From assembly GCA_004557645.1 (NCBI GenBank), contig SFGI01000004.1, positions 1 through 64,000 of the forward strand: a stretch of DNA of 64,000 nucleotides, read 5' to 3'. The DNA is from [Eubacterium] saphenum (GTDB lineage Bacteria; Bacillota; Clostridia; Lachnospirales; Anaerotignaceae). Under the pieces are notes generated by a model. That model was not told where the DNA came from. It saw only the letters and a list, made by a program, of their open reading frames with translations, and made no database searches. Below are positions 9,563-17,151 of this stretch, in pieces (position 1 is the stretch's first letter; each line of letters opens with the position of its first letter). The position numbers and the translations under genes were made by a program.

Positions 9563-9622
9563 TTGAGGGATACTGTCATCTATATACCTGTAAACAGTTT
9601 TATAGACGACAGTACCCCTCAA
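9563..9622. repeat. Long imperfect stem-loop
   Basis: A 60-base imperfect inverted repeat: TTGAGGG/CCCTCAA, ACTGTC/GACAGT and CTATA/TATAG pair in series, separated by 2-base internal loops. The apical loop holds a small CTGT/ACAG pair. It lies between the yibQ-like gene and the MATE terminator and is not T-tailed. Confidence 0.6.
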
Positions 9623-9641
9623 TTTTTCTCCGCTATATCAC

Positions 9642-9670
9642 AAAAAGAGCATCGGAATCCACCGATGCTC
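9642..9670 (-). terminator. Terminator of the MATE gene
   Basis: On the minus strand GAGCATCGG and CCGATGCTC pair around a 6-base loop, followed by TTTTTG. It lies 15 bases after the MATE stop codon. Confidence 0.88.
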
Positions 9671-9685
9671 CAGAAAAATTCTATA

Positions 9686-11059
9686 TTAAGATACCATGCC
9701 CTTTTCCTTCCAGCCCTTTAATTCCTTCAGCAGCAGGGTAACTGCCAGCAAGAAGGTCAGCCCATCGGCAATGGGAGCCGCCCCCAATGCCCCATCCAGC
9801 CCGAAACGGGAGGACAAAAGTAACGCCAGAGGGATCAGGAAAAAGACCTGACGGGACAGGGACACGGTCAGGGCCTTTGCAGGGCTGCCGATGGCCTGAA
9901 AGAAGGACGATGTCACATTGGGCAGACCATAGACAAAAAAGCCCAGCATATACAGGCGGAAGCAATGGACCGCAAATTCCTGATAAAGAGGTTCTTCTTC
10001 CACAAACAACGCCGCCAGGAAGCCGCCGCCAAACTGGAATACGGCAAACCACACCACGGAAATGAGAATGGATATCTTCGCCCCGATTTTAATGGTCTGC
10101 TTCACCCGTTCAAACTGCTTCGCGCCGAAATTGTAGCCGTTGATGGGCTGTGTACCGGATGCCAGCCCCACGAACATGGCATGGGCGATCTGATAAATCT
10201 TCATCATCAGCCCATAGCAGGAAAGGGCGATATCGCTGCCGTAAATGGTCATGGCGCCGTAATTCCGCATCAGATTGTTCATCACGATCTGGGTCGCCGC
10301 CGTTGCCGTCTGGGTGCAAAGGCTGGGGAAACCAAGCTGCACGATATTCCCCACGGTTTTGCTCTTTAACCGCAGATTTTCTTTTTTCATGCGGAAATGC
10401 TGAAATCTGGGCAGATACGCCAGAGCGATGCAGCCGGAAACGATCTGCCCGATGATGGTCGCCAAAGCTGCCCCGACAATCCCCCAATGGCATACAAAAA
10501 TAAAAATGGGGTCAAGGATAAGGTTCAAGGCCGCACCGATCATCATGCTCCGCATCATATATTGGGGGTTGCCATCGGCACGGATGATGGCGGTAAAGGC
10601 CATATTGCACATACCAAAGGGCTGCCCCAGCAGGACGATGCTCATATACTGCACCGATGCTGCTACCACTGTGGGGGATGCACCAAAGAACACCACCAGC
10701 TTTTCCGCGAACAGCCGCCCAAAGAAAGCCAGCAGTATCCCAACGCTAAACAGCAGAACAACTGCATTGGCAAAGGTACGATCCGCCTCCTCCTGTTCCT
10801 TTCTGCCCAGGTGCAGGCTGATATTTGCCGCACAGCCATCGCCGATCAAAAGGGCCAGCGCCGCCGCAATGGTGGAGATGGGAAAGGTCACATTGGTGGC
10901 TGCCACGCCGGTGATGCCCACCGCATGGCCGATGAAGATCTGGTCTACGATATTATACAGGCAATTCACCATCAGGGTCAGGGTGGTGGGGATGGAAAAT
11001 TTCAGCAAAAGCCGACCAATGGGCTCTGTCCCCAGAATGTTTTGTTTTTGTTCAGCCAT
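9686..11059 (-). CDS. MATE family efflux transporter
   Basis: This 457-residue membrane protein has about 12 hydrophobic segments and the two-fold repeat of the MATE (NorM/DinF) family. It starts with the typical LGTEPIGRLLLKFSIPTTLTLMVNCLYNIVDQIFIGH block; GYNFGAKQFERVKQTIKIG marks the start of the second half. MATE proteins export cationic drugs or metabolites in exchange for sodium or protons. The substrate cannot be predicted. It is transcribed alone, with its own terminator. Confidence 0.92.
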   Translation of the reverse strand: MAEQKQNILGTEPIGRLLLKFSIPTTLTLMVNCLYNIVDQIFIGHAVGITGVAATNVTFPISTIAAALALLIGDGCAANISLHLGRKEQEEADRTFANAVVLLFSVGILLAFFGRLFAEKLVVFFGASPTVVAASVQYMSIVLLGQPFGMCNMAFTAIIRADGNPQYMMRSMMIGAALNLILDPIFIFVCHWGIVGAALATIIGQIVSGCIALAYLPRFQHFRMKKENLRLKSKTVGNIVQLGFPSLCTQTATAATQIVMNNLMRNYGAMTIYGSDIALSCYGLMMKIYQIAHAMFVGLASGTQPINGYNFGAKQFERVKQTIKIGAKISILISVVWFAVFQFGGGFLAALFVEEEPLYQEFAVHCFRLYMLGFFVYGLPNVTSSFFQAIGSPAKALTVSLSRQVFFLIPLALLLSSRFGLDGALGAAPIADGLTFLLAVTLLLKELKGWKEKGMVS

Positions 11060-11092
11060 GCCGTTCCTCCTTTCCCGCTATGCCTGAAAGAG

Positions 11093-11124
11093 AAGCCCCA
11101 AATCCCTTTTCAGACTTGAGGCTT
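11093..11124 (-). terminator. Terminator after the zinc-ribbon gene
   Basis: A 12-13-bp stem with some G-U pairs (AAGCCTCAAGTC with GGATTTGGGGCTT on the minus strand), followed by TCTCTTTC. Confidence 0.6.
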
Positions 11125-11142
11125 TGTCTTACGTTATTTCAT

Positions 11143-11607
11143 TTATCTCCCAACGGGCTTGCCGCAGAAACCGCAGAATTTCTGACCTTCCGCCAGCACT
11201 GCGCCGCATTCCGCGCACACAGGAACAGGGTCTTTTTCGATGCCTGCTTTTTCCGCTGCCTGTTCTGCTTCCGCCGCCTTTTCCGCTGCTTTGCGTTCCG
11301 CTTTTTCTGCTTCCCGCTCCGCTTTTCTTGCTTCGCTTTCCGCTTTGATCTGGTCGATCTGGGCTTCCAGATTACGGATCTTATCCTGGGCTGCCACGAT
11401 CTTATCGCAGATCAGCATGGCTTCTTCCTCCAGCTGTTCGCCAACGGCAAATTTTGCCCAGTAAAATTCGCCCAGCTCTCTCTGGTACGCCTGGATATTT
11501 CCCTTTGTCAGATTGATGTCACTGATGAGTTTATTGGTTTCCAGGCTGTCATTTGCCTTTTCCGAAACCGTTTTTGCCATTTCACCCAATTTATCAAAAA
11601 AAGCCAT
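11143..11607 (-). CDS. Coiled-coil protein with C-terminal zinc ribbon
   Basis: This 154-residue protein has no firm family. Residues 1-55 are mixed helix, and residues about 65-125 form a charged, alanine-rich coiled coil (KAEREAEKAERKAAEKAAE). The end is a double-CxxC zinc ribbon (CAECG ... CGFCG). Such proteins in Firmicutes are usually cytoplasmic scaffolds or phage-shock-like factors, but the function here is unknown. The start at 11607 follows GAGGAGG; the longer open frame upstream is non-coding. A small gene of opposite direction begins 137 bases away. Confidence 0.75.
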   Translation of the reverse strand: MAFFDKLGEMAKTVSEKANDSLETNKLISDINLTKGNIQAYQRELGEFYWAKFAVGEQLEEEAMLICDKIVAAQDKIRNLEAQIDQIKAESEARKAEREAEKAERKAAEKAAEAEQAAEKAGIEKDPVPVCAECGAVLAEGQKFCGFCGKPVGR

Positions 11608-11743
11608 CAAAATTCCTCCTCTTTGCTCCATATTTATCCATATTATATATTTTCGCTTTTTTCCCTGAAATTCCTTTTTCTGCCCACCTTTTTTCCGCAT
11701 AAAAAAACAAAATCTCTTCATAATGAATAGAGAGGTGATGGAC

Positions 11744-11923
11744 ATGGACTGGCTTCGCAAATGGGACACTCTGCCGGAAGAGGTGCGGCAGTTGATCCTG
11801 CACAACGGCAGAGATATGGGCCGCTTCTATACGCTTTCCACAGAAGAAAGGCAGGATGTGCTGGATCGCATCCGCATGGCGAATACACCCGATGAACTGG
11901 AAAGCACAGCAAAGCGGAAATAA
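11744..11923 (+). CDS. Small protein of unknown function
   Basis: A 59-residue acidic/basic protein (MDWLRKWDTLPEEVRQLIL...) with predicted helices and no cysteines or membrane segment. AGAGAGGTG lies 6 bases before the ATG at 11744; ATGs at 11723 and 11738 are in the same frame but are placed too early for that site. TLSTEERQDVLDRIRMA resembles short helical regulatory proteins, but I do not recognise a family. It is divergent from the zinc-ribbon gene. Confidence 0.55.
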   Translation: MDWLRKWDTLPEEVRQLILHNGRDMGRFYTLSTEERQDVLDRIRMANTPDELESTAKRK

Positions 11924-11934
11924 GCATGTAAGGG

Positions 11935-12115
11935 TGTCGACTTTGTCGACACCCTTCGTCGAAATCAGGATTTCGACGAGCTGAAACAGAGGAATAAACA
12001 GACGGGTTCCATTGGCATAAATGCCTTGAAACCCGCAGTTTTCCTCGTCGGAAATAAATTCCTCCTGCGGATTCCAGTCAGAGAACCCTTCGTTCCCCGA
12101 ACCCTTCCGCTGCTT
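11935..12115. repeat. Dispersed repeat family D, copy 1
   Basis: About 175 bases closely resemble 44760-44935 (shared runs include GGCATAAATGCCTTGAAAC, CTGCGGATTCCA and CCCGAACCCTTCCGCT). The left stem is TCGTCGAAAT-CAGG-ATTTCGACGA here and TCGCCAAAAT-CAGG-ATTTTGGCGA in copy 2, so two stem pairs changed together. The minus strand is open in one frame in both copies, but nearly all codon differences change the residue, so structure rather than protein seems to be kept. It lies between the small gene and the xpt promoter. Confidence 0.75.
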
Positions 12116-12215
12116 AAAAATCATTTTACCTATCATCTGTAAGCACGCAAAATCCCCAAAACTTCTTCCAAAAAACAAAACTTTCTATTCATTCTCCCGA
12201 AAAAATACCTTAGTA

Positions 12216-12244
12216 TTTACATTGGCAAATACAAGCCGTATAAT
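12216..12244 (+). promoter_or_regulatory. xpt promoter with candidate operator in the spacer
   Basis: TTTACA and TATAAT are separated by 17 bases. The spacer and -10 carry GGCAAATACAAGCCGTAT (12224-12241), which matches 16 of 18 positions of a site in the SulP gene leader (13072-13089). GTATTT and AAATAC also form an inverted pair across the -35. No purine riboswitch sequence is visible in the 70-base leader, so control by a DNA-binding repressor is the likelier mode. Confidence 0.7.
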
Positions 12245-12310
12245 AAATGAAATGCCTATTGGATGGTTGAAAAAGGAAAGCAGTGAAGAAATAGAGAGGA
12301 AGCCGGCACC

Positions 12311-12886
12311 ATGGATTTGTTAAAGAGAAGAATTATCGAAGACGGAACAGAATTGGGTACAGAAGTCGTAAAAGTAGATTCTTTTTTGAATCATCAGCTT
12401 GATATCGGTCTTTTTATGGCCATCGGCAAAGAAATCCATCGCCGCTTTGGTCATTTGGGCATCAATAAAATCCTGACCATCGAATCCTCCGGCATCGGCA
12501 TCGCAGCCATCACAGCCATGTATTTCGATCTGGTTCCCGTTGTGTTTGCAAAAAAAACACAGCCCAATACCATGTCCGATGAATTTTACAGTGCAGCTGT
12601 AAAATCCTTCACCAAAGGCACAGTTTCCATCGCCCGGGTGGCAAAGCAGTACCTGAAGGAAACCGACAGAGTCCTCATCATCGATGACTTCCTGGCACAT
12701 GGCGAAGCTGCCATGGGGCTTTGTTCTCTGGTGGAACAGGCCGGCGGTCAGGTCTGCGGCATTGCGGCCGTCATCGAGAAAGAATTCCAGGGCGGCAGTG
12801 CGAAGCTGAGAGAAGCCGGCTACCATGTGGATTCTCTGGCTGTCATCACAAAGATCGAAAACGGTCATATCACATTCAAGGATTGA
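12311..12886 (+). CDS. xpt: Xanthine phosphoribosyltransferase
   Basis: This 191-residue enzyme makes XMP from xanthine and PRPP in purine salvage. It starts MDLLKRRIIEDGTELGTEVVK and keeps the PRPP-binding loop as VLIIDDFLAHGEA (about residues 119-131), where type I PRTases have two acidic residues followed by a short loop. The family's LTIESSGIG segment is present near residue 58. In many Firmicutes xpt is followed by the xanthine permease pbuX; here a SulP-family carrier follows, after a terminator. Confidence 0.95.
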   Translation: MDLLKRRIIEDGTELGTEVVKVDSFLNHQLDIGLFMAIGKEIHRRFGHLGINKILTIESSGIGIAAITAMYFDLVPVVFAKKTQPNTMSDEFYSAAVKSFTKGTVSIARVAKQYLKETDRVLIIDDFLAHGEAAMGLCSLVEQAGGQVCGIAAVIEKEFQGGSAKLREAGYHVDSLAVITKIENGHITFKD

Positions 12887-12906
12887 TCTTCCATAAAAAA
12901 TACTCC

Positions 12907-12932
12907 CCCCGCCGAAAACGGCGGGGTTTTTT
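12907..12932 (+). terminator. xpt terminator
   Basis: CCCCGCCG-AAAA-CGGCGGGG followed by TTTTTT, 21 bases after the stop. Confidence 0.93.
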
Positions 12933-13007
12933 ATCCATTTTTTCACTCTTTCCCTTTTATTCCAAAATTTGCACAAAAAACACCCCAAAAAATCTACATT
13001 TTCACGG

Positions 13008-13093
13008 TTGAGAACTGCCATCTGCTTTGCTATGATAAGCAGGCGTGCTTTGTCTCGTTAAAAAAAGCCGCGGCAAATACGGGCCGTATTTGC
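13008..13093 (+). promoter_or_regulatory. SulP-gene promoter and perfect palindrome in its leader
   Basis: The promoter is TTGAGA (13008-13013), a 17-base spacer and TATGAT (13031-13036). CTGCTT/AAGCAG form an inverted repeat across the -10. About 30 bases past the expected start lies a perfect 10-bp palindrome, GCAAATACGG and CCGTATTTGC around a single G (13073-13093). Its left part is nearly identical to the xpt promoter motif. It could be an operator acting as a roadblock, or an RNA hairpin. Confidence 0.65.
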
Positions 13094-13140
13094 TACTTTC
13101 TATAAAAAATAAGATGTAAAAATGAAAGGGGATTTTGCAT

Positions 13141-14787
13141 ATGCTGCGTGCTTTCATCAGCAGTTTGAAAAATGAATTCCGCGGCTATAACGCAGCCGCA
13201 TTGACAAAAGACCTGATGGCCGGTCTGACCGTTGCCGCCGTTGCCCTGCCCTTGGCCCTGGCCTTCGGTGTCAGCAGTGGCGCTGACGCTGCTGCCGGTC
13301 TGATCACCGCTATCATCGCCGGTCTCATCATGAGCTTGCTTTCCGGTGGCTATTATCAGATTTCCGGTCCAACCGGTGCTATGGCAGCCATTCTGATGTC
13401 TCTGGTCGCTGCTTATGGTATGGATGGTGTGTTCATTGCCACGCTGATCGCCGGTGTCATCCTGCTAGTGGCAGGTATCCTGCATCTGGGCAAGCTGACC
13501 TCCTTCATTCCGGCTCCTGTTATCACAGGCTTCACCTCCGGTATCTCCATCATCATCGCATTGGGGCAGGTAGATAATTTCTTTGGCACACATTCCGAAG
13601 GCACCTCTGCCATCGCAAAGCTGTTCAGCTATGGCCGTCTGGGCTTCTCCCCCAACATGACAGCCGTAGGTCTGGGTGTCTTCGTGATCCTGTTCATGGT
13701 GTTCTTCCCTAAGAAGTGGAACGCAGTGGTTCCTGCTTCCCTGCTGAGCATCATCCTCACCACAGCTTTCTCCATCTTCATGGGTCTGGATGTGGCTGTC
13801 GTTGGTGAGATCCCGAAAACACTGATTCCTGAAAACCGTCTGCTGTTCAGCGCCCTTGACGTAAAAACCATCACAGCACTGGTAACACCTGCTTTCTCCA
13901 TTGCCATTCTGGGCATGATCGAAAGCTTGCTCTGCGGTGCTTCCGCAGGCCGTATGACAGGGGTTCGTCTGGATGCCAATCAGGAACTGATCGCCCAGGG
14001 CGTTGGTAACATCCTGCTGCCCTTCTTCGGTGGTATCCCTGCTACAGCAGCCATCGCCCGTACCAGCGTAGCCATCAAGTCCGGCGCAAAAACAAGACTG
14101 ACAGGTATCTTCCATGCGGTAGGTCTGCTGATCTCCATGTTCCTGCTGGCTCCTGTTATGTCCAAGATCCCTCTGGCGGCTCTGGCCGGCGTTCTGATGG
14201 TAACAGCCTGGAGAATGAACGAATGGGAATCCATCCGCTACATCTTCTCCCATAAATTCAAAGGCGCTATGCTGGAATTTGTTGCTACCATGCTGGCAAC
14301 CATCGTATTCGACCTGACAGTAGCTATCCTCATCGGTGTTCTGATCGGTCTGGTATTCCTGGTATCCCGTCTGTCCTTCATCGAAATCAACTACGAAGAT
14401 GTTGATATGAACCGTATGCACGTAACAGACCCCGTTCTCTGCGAACGTTACAGCAACGCAAAGGTTGTTTACATCACAGGTCCCATGATCTTCGCAAACA
14501 CACAGTCCGTTGCGGATATCGCCCTGAAGGTGGAAGGCTATGACACTGTCCTCTTCTCCATGAGAGGTGTGTCCAACATCGATATTTCCTGTGCCCAGAC
14601 CCTTCGTGAGCTGGTGGAAAGCCTGCGGAAAAAAGGCGTGGACGTTGCCATCTGCGGTGTGCCTACCCATGCCATGAAAATGATGGATCGTTCCGATCTG
14701 CATGAAATCATCGGTGATGAAAACTTCTACTGGAGCGTGGAACGTGTTCTGCTGACAAACAGACCCAGACCCGCTGCAAAAGCATAA
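13141..14787 (+). CDS. SulP/SLC26 family anion transporter with STAS domain
   Basis: This 548-residue protein has a long membrane part (about residues 20-400) with the SulP start DLMAGLTVAAVALPLALAF, a GPTGAMAAIL segment and repeated small-residue helices, then a C-terminal STAS domain (about 430-540; FSMRGVSNIDISCAQTLRELV). SulP carriers move sulfate, bicarbonate or other anions. The ATG at 13141 follows AAAGGGGA. It shares a regulatory motif with xpt and sits where a xanthine permease is common; SulP and the NCS2 nucleobase carriers share a fold, so a purine-related substrate deserves a test, but the sequence family points to anions. Confidence 0.9.
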   Translation: MLRAFISSLKNEFRGYNAAALTKDLMAGLTVAAVALPLALAFGVSSGADAAAGLITAIIAGLIMSLLSGGYYQISGPTGAMAAILMSLVAAYGMDGVFIATLIAGVILLVAGILHLGKLTSFIPAPVITGFTSGISIIIALGQVDNFFGTHSEGTSAIAKLFSYGRLGFSPNMTAVGLGVFVILFMVFFPKKWNAVVPASLLSIILTTAFSIFMGLDVAVVGEIPKTLIPENRLLFSALDVKTITALVTPAFSIAILGMIESLLCGASAGRMTGVRLDANQELIAQGVGNILLPFFGGIPATAAIARTSVAIKSGAKTRLTGIFHAVGLLISMFLLAPVMSKIPLAALAGVLMVTAWRMNEWESIRYIFSHKFKGAMLEFVATMLATIVFDLTVAILIGVLIGLVFLVSRLSFIEINYEDVDMNRMHVTDPVLCERYSNAKVVYITGPMIFANTQSVADIALKVEGYDTVLFSMRGVSNIDISCAQTLRELVESLRKKGVDVAICGVPTHAMKMMDRSDLHEIIGDENFYWSVERVLLTNRPRPAAKA

Positions 14788-14799
14788 ACCCAAAAAATC

Positions 14800-14831
14800 A
14801 GCCCGTATCCTTTCGGATACGGGCTTTTTTA
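14800..14831 (+). terminator. SulP-gene terminator
   Basis: AGCCCGTATCC-TTTC-GGATACGGGCT followed by TTTTTT. Confidence 0.93.
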
Positions 14832-14847
14832 TTCTCATTTCACAAGA

Positions 14848-14882
14848 AAAGGCACGATTCAGAATCTCCAAATCGTGCCTTT
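14848..14882 (-). terminator. Terminator of efp unit
   Basis: On the minus strand AAAGGCACGATT pairs with AATCGTGCCTTT, followed by TCTTG. It lies about 10 bases after the CD1247-like stop. Confidence 0.85.
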
Positions 14883-14892
14883 GGTTTGCAAA

Positions 14893-15240
14893 TCAGAATT
14901 TCAGCTCATCGATATCGGCTGTACCCACGGGGATGCTGTTGCCGCACCCGGGACATTCGATCTCTTTTTCGCTTTCCATGGTCTCCTCATCCACATCGAT
15001 TTCCTCGCCGCAGTTGGGGCAAATGAAGGAATAGAAGAAAATGGGTTCGTCTGTTTCATCCAGATCCTCTTCATCCATCACCATGTCTTCATCATCCATG
15101 AATGTCTCCAGCATGAAAGCCATGTCGTCCAGAACATCCAGAATACCGTGGAAGATTTTTCCCTCTTTGCTTTCTTCGGGGAAACCGCTTCCATCGCAAA
15201 GTCCTCTTAAATAAGTGATCTTCTTTTCAAAATATTCCAT
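14893..15240 (-). CDS. CD1247-type N-terminal domain and zinc-ribbon protein
   Basis: This 115-residue protein resembles the Clostridia-specific 'CD1247 N-terminal domain' proteins. An N-terminal helix pair (EKKITYLRGLCDGSG ... GILDVLDDMA) leads to a very acidic linker (MDDEDMVMDEEDLDETDE) and a C-terminal zinc ribbon (CPNCG ... CPGCG). The function is unknown; zinc binding and cytoplasmic location are inferred. It follows efp by 36 bases on the same strand and is closed by a terminator, so the two are probably co-transcribed. Confidence 0.8.
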   Translation of the reverse strand: MEYFEKKITYLRGLCDGSGFPEESKEGKIFHGILDVLDDMAFMLETFMDDEDMVMDEEDLDETDEPIFFYSFICPNCGEEIDVDEETMESEKEIECPGCGNSIPVGTADIDELKF

Positions 15241-15276
15241 TGGTCATAGCCTCCTTGCATGAAACCGCAAAAATGA

Positions 15277-15840
15277 TTAGCCGTTTGCTCTGCCCAGGTA
15301 TTCGCCTGTTCTTGTGTCGATCTTGATCTTTTCGCCCTGGTTGATGAACAGAGGAACCTGAACCTGTGCGCCTGTTTCAACGATAGCGGGTTTTGTTGCG
15401 CCCTGTGCTGTGTTGCCAGCGAAGCCGGGTTCTGTGTCTGTGATTTCCAGTTCTACGAACAGGGGAGGTTCGATACCGAATACCTTGCCAGCGTAGGACA
15501 GTACTTTTACAACGTCGTTTTCTCTTACGAATTTCAGGGAATCATCAACGTCTGCTGCGTTCAGAGCGATCTGGTCAAATGTTTCTGTGTTCATGAAGTG
15601 GAACAGTTCGCCATCGCTGTACAGATACTGCATATCCTGTCTGTCGATGTGGGCTCTGGGCATTTTTTCAGTAGGTCTGAATGTTTTTTCCAGAACAGCG
15701 CCTGTTTTCAGATTTTTTACTTTTGTACGAACGAAAGCCGCACCTTTACCGGGTTTTACGTGCTGGAATTCCACGATTACATAGGGATCGCCTTCATATT
15801 CCATTGTTACGCCATTTCTAAATTCACCTGCAGAAATCAT
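15277..15840 (-). CDS. efp: Elongation factor P
   Basis: This 187-residue protein has the three-domain EF-P layout: a KOW-like N-terminal domain (MISAGEFRNGVTMEYEGDPYVIVEFQHVKPGKGAAF), an OB domain and a C-terminal OB domain ending in KIDTRTGEYLGRA. EF-P enters stalled ribosomes and aids peptide bonds at proline runs. The modifiable loop reads KPGKGAAFV, with Lys at the tip, as in many Firmicutes. GAGGAGGAAATACT precedes the start. The 200 bases upstream hold no recognised gene. Confidence 0.97.
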   Translation of the reverse strand: MISAGEFRNGVTMEYEGDPYVIVEFQHVKPGKGAAFVRTKVKNLKTGAVLEKTFRPTEKMPRAHIDRQDMQYLYSDGELFHFMNTETFDQIALNAADVDDSLKFVRENDVVKVLSYAGKVFGIEPPLFVELEITDTEPGFAGNTAQGATKPAIVETGAQVQVPLFINQGEKIKIDTRTGEYLGRANG

Positions 15841-16041
15841 AGTATTTCCTCCTCAAAAGTTTTATCCATTTATAATTCCGAATTTCAATGCTTTTTTCTA
15901 TTAAAACAAGCACCTAGACGGGTTTCTGTGAAAACCGCCGCCGCAGTCTGGTGAATGCCAAACCTGCTTATCCTTTTATATTTTAATAGATTAGGCCGTA
16001 TATTTCAATAAAAAATTGAAAAATAGCCACAAATTCACTTT

Positions 16042-16551
16042 TTATTTGCCATATTTCTTGAAATATACCTTCATGACCTGACGTTCTGCCCCCCGCTTCA
16101 CTTTGGTGATGAGCTGGTCTCTGTCGCAGATGGGGGCCGTCATGATGCAGAGCAGACCGCCCTTGTGGCCGCACCACATATCCGTAAAGACCTGATCGCC
16201 CACCATGGCTGTGCTGCGGGGCGTTGTGCCCATGATCTCCATGGCTCTGTTCAGCTTTTTGATGCCGGGCTTGCCTGCCTTATGTATTGCCAGAGCCCCC
16301 AGCTTTTTGTTGAACAGATGCACCCGTTCCTTGGTATTATTGGACAAAATGCAAAGTTTAAACCCTTGTTTCCGCAGATAAGCAAACAGCTCCACGATCT
16401 CCTCATCGGGCTCTGCCACATCGAACGGTGCAACGGTATTATCGATATCGAACACCAAGCCCCGGATGCCCAGCTTTCTCAGGTCATCCAAAGGCAGTTC
16501 GAATACAGATTTTACATAAATATCAGGAAAAAAACGTTCCAGTAATGCCAT
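16042..16551 (-). CDS. yqeG: YqeG family HAD IIIA phosphatase
   Basis: This 169-residue HAD-superfamily protein has the catalytic DxD motif in GLVFDIDNTVAPFD (about residues 31-44), the motif II Asn-rich CILSNNTKE and motif III GKPGIKKLNRAM with MVGDQVFTDM. It is a single-domain phosphatase of unknown substrate, found in most Firmicutes; plant and cyanobacterial relatives act on phosphatidylglycerophosphate, so lipid phosphatase activity is possible. It starts 3 bases after the NifX-like gene and is probably co-transcribed with it. Confidence 0.9.
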   Translation of the reverse strand: MALLERFFPDIYVKSVFELPLDDLRKLGIRGLVFDIDNTVAPFDVAEPDEEIVELFAYLRKQGFKLCILSNNTKERVHLFNKKLGALAIHKAGKPGIKKLNRAMEIMGTTPRSTAMVGDQVFTDMWCGHKGGLLCIMTAPICDRDQLITKVKRGAERQVMKVYFKKYGK

Positions 16552-16554
16552 AAA

Positions 16555-16899
16555 TTACTCCCCTTCTCTGCCTGCTCTCCAGTAGGCGTTTTCATCGATA
16601 TCCCCCAGTCGTTCCCCGCTGAGATAACGGATCATCACATCGTCCGCCTCGCCCATGACACCATAGGTCAGTTCGATGCGCTTCGTGCGCAGGGTATTGC
16701 GGGCGGAGGAACGGATATTGCCGCAGATGACAGCGTTGATATCCTGCTCCGTCAGAAAATCTGACACGGTGGTCTTGCCCAGAGGGATGATCTCTTTTTT
16801 CTTTACCAGTTCGATCTCCACTTCGTAAACCGTGAATTCCGTGGCACGGCTGTACTGCTGGTCGATCCTGCCATTTTTTGTCGGAATGGCGACACGCAT
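16555..16899 (-). CDS. NifX/NafY-type Fe-Mo cofactor-binding fold protein
   Basis: This 114-residue protein has the fold of NifX/NafY/NifB C-terminal domains: it opens MRVAIPTKNGRIDQQYSRATEFTVYEVE and keeps a central INAVICGNI strand-turn. Proteins of this type bind metal-sulfur clusters or regulate their delivery. No nitrogenase or molybdenum genes are near, and the usual CxxH-like ligands are not evident, so the cofactor role is uncertain. It is the first gene of a two-gene unit with yqeG, after GGAGGGA. Confidence 0.75.
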   Translation of the reverse strand: MRVAIPTKNGRIDQQYSRATEFTVYEVEIELVKKKEIIPLGKTTVSDFLTEQDINAVICGNIRSSARNTLRTKRIELTYGVMGEADDVMIRYLSGERLGDIDENAYWRAGREGE

Positions 16900-17000
16900 G
16901 TCAATCCCTCCTTTCTTTCTTCCATTTTAGAGTGAACAGTATCTCTTTGTCAATTTTTTTGCGTATTTTTCCAAAACAGTGTACAATACTATTTAAGACT

Positions 17001-17132
17001 GCGGGGCTCTGCCCCACCTCCCCGCTGGGGTATGATACCCCAGGCCCCCATTTGCAGAAACATGTACATGTTTCTGCAGTATCGGGTTCCAAGGGGATGA
17101 TCCCCTTGGCAGGGTTCGGGACAGCGTCCCGA
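17001..17132. repeat. Palindromic repeat family P, copy 2
   Basis: A chain of hairpins in the leader of the aminopeptidase gene: GGGGC-TCT-GCCCC, TGGGGTAT-GATACCCCA, a perfect 24-base palindrome (GCAGAAACATGT/ACATGTTTCTGC), CCAAGGGGAT-GATCCCCTTGG and CGGGAC-AG-CGTCCCG. The right module (GGGTTCCAAGG ... CAGGGT ... GGACAGCGTCCC) is shared with copies at 27542 and 29605. Confidence 0.75.
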
Positions 17133-17151
17133 AAAAGAAAGGAGTATTAAA

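Noticed and set aside
11594..12178. A 194-codon minus-strand frame through repeat D copy 1
   Set aside because: Differences between repeat copies are almost all non-silent, and the frame ends in the leader of another gene, so protein coding is unlikely.
12245..12310. Purine riboswitch ahead of xpt
   Set aside because: The leader is only about 60 bases and lacks the conserved purine-aptamer junction sequences.
13465..14871. A 468-codon minus-strand frame opposite the SulP gene
   Set aside because: Antisense shadow with no start signal; the SulP and STAS domains read cleanly on the plus strand.
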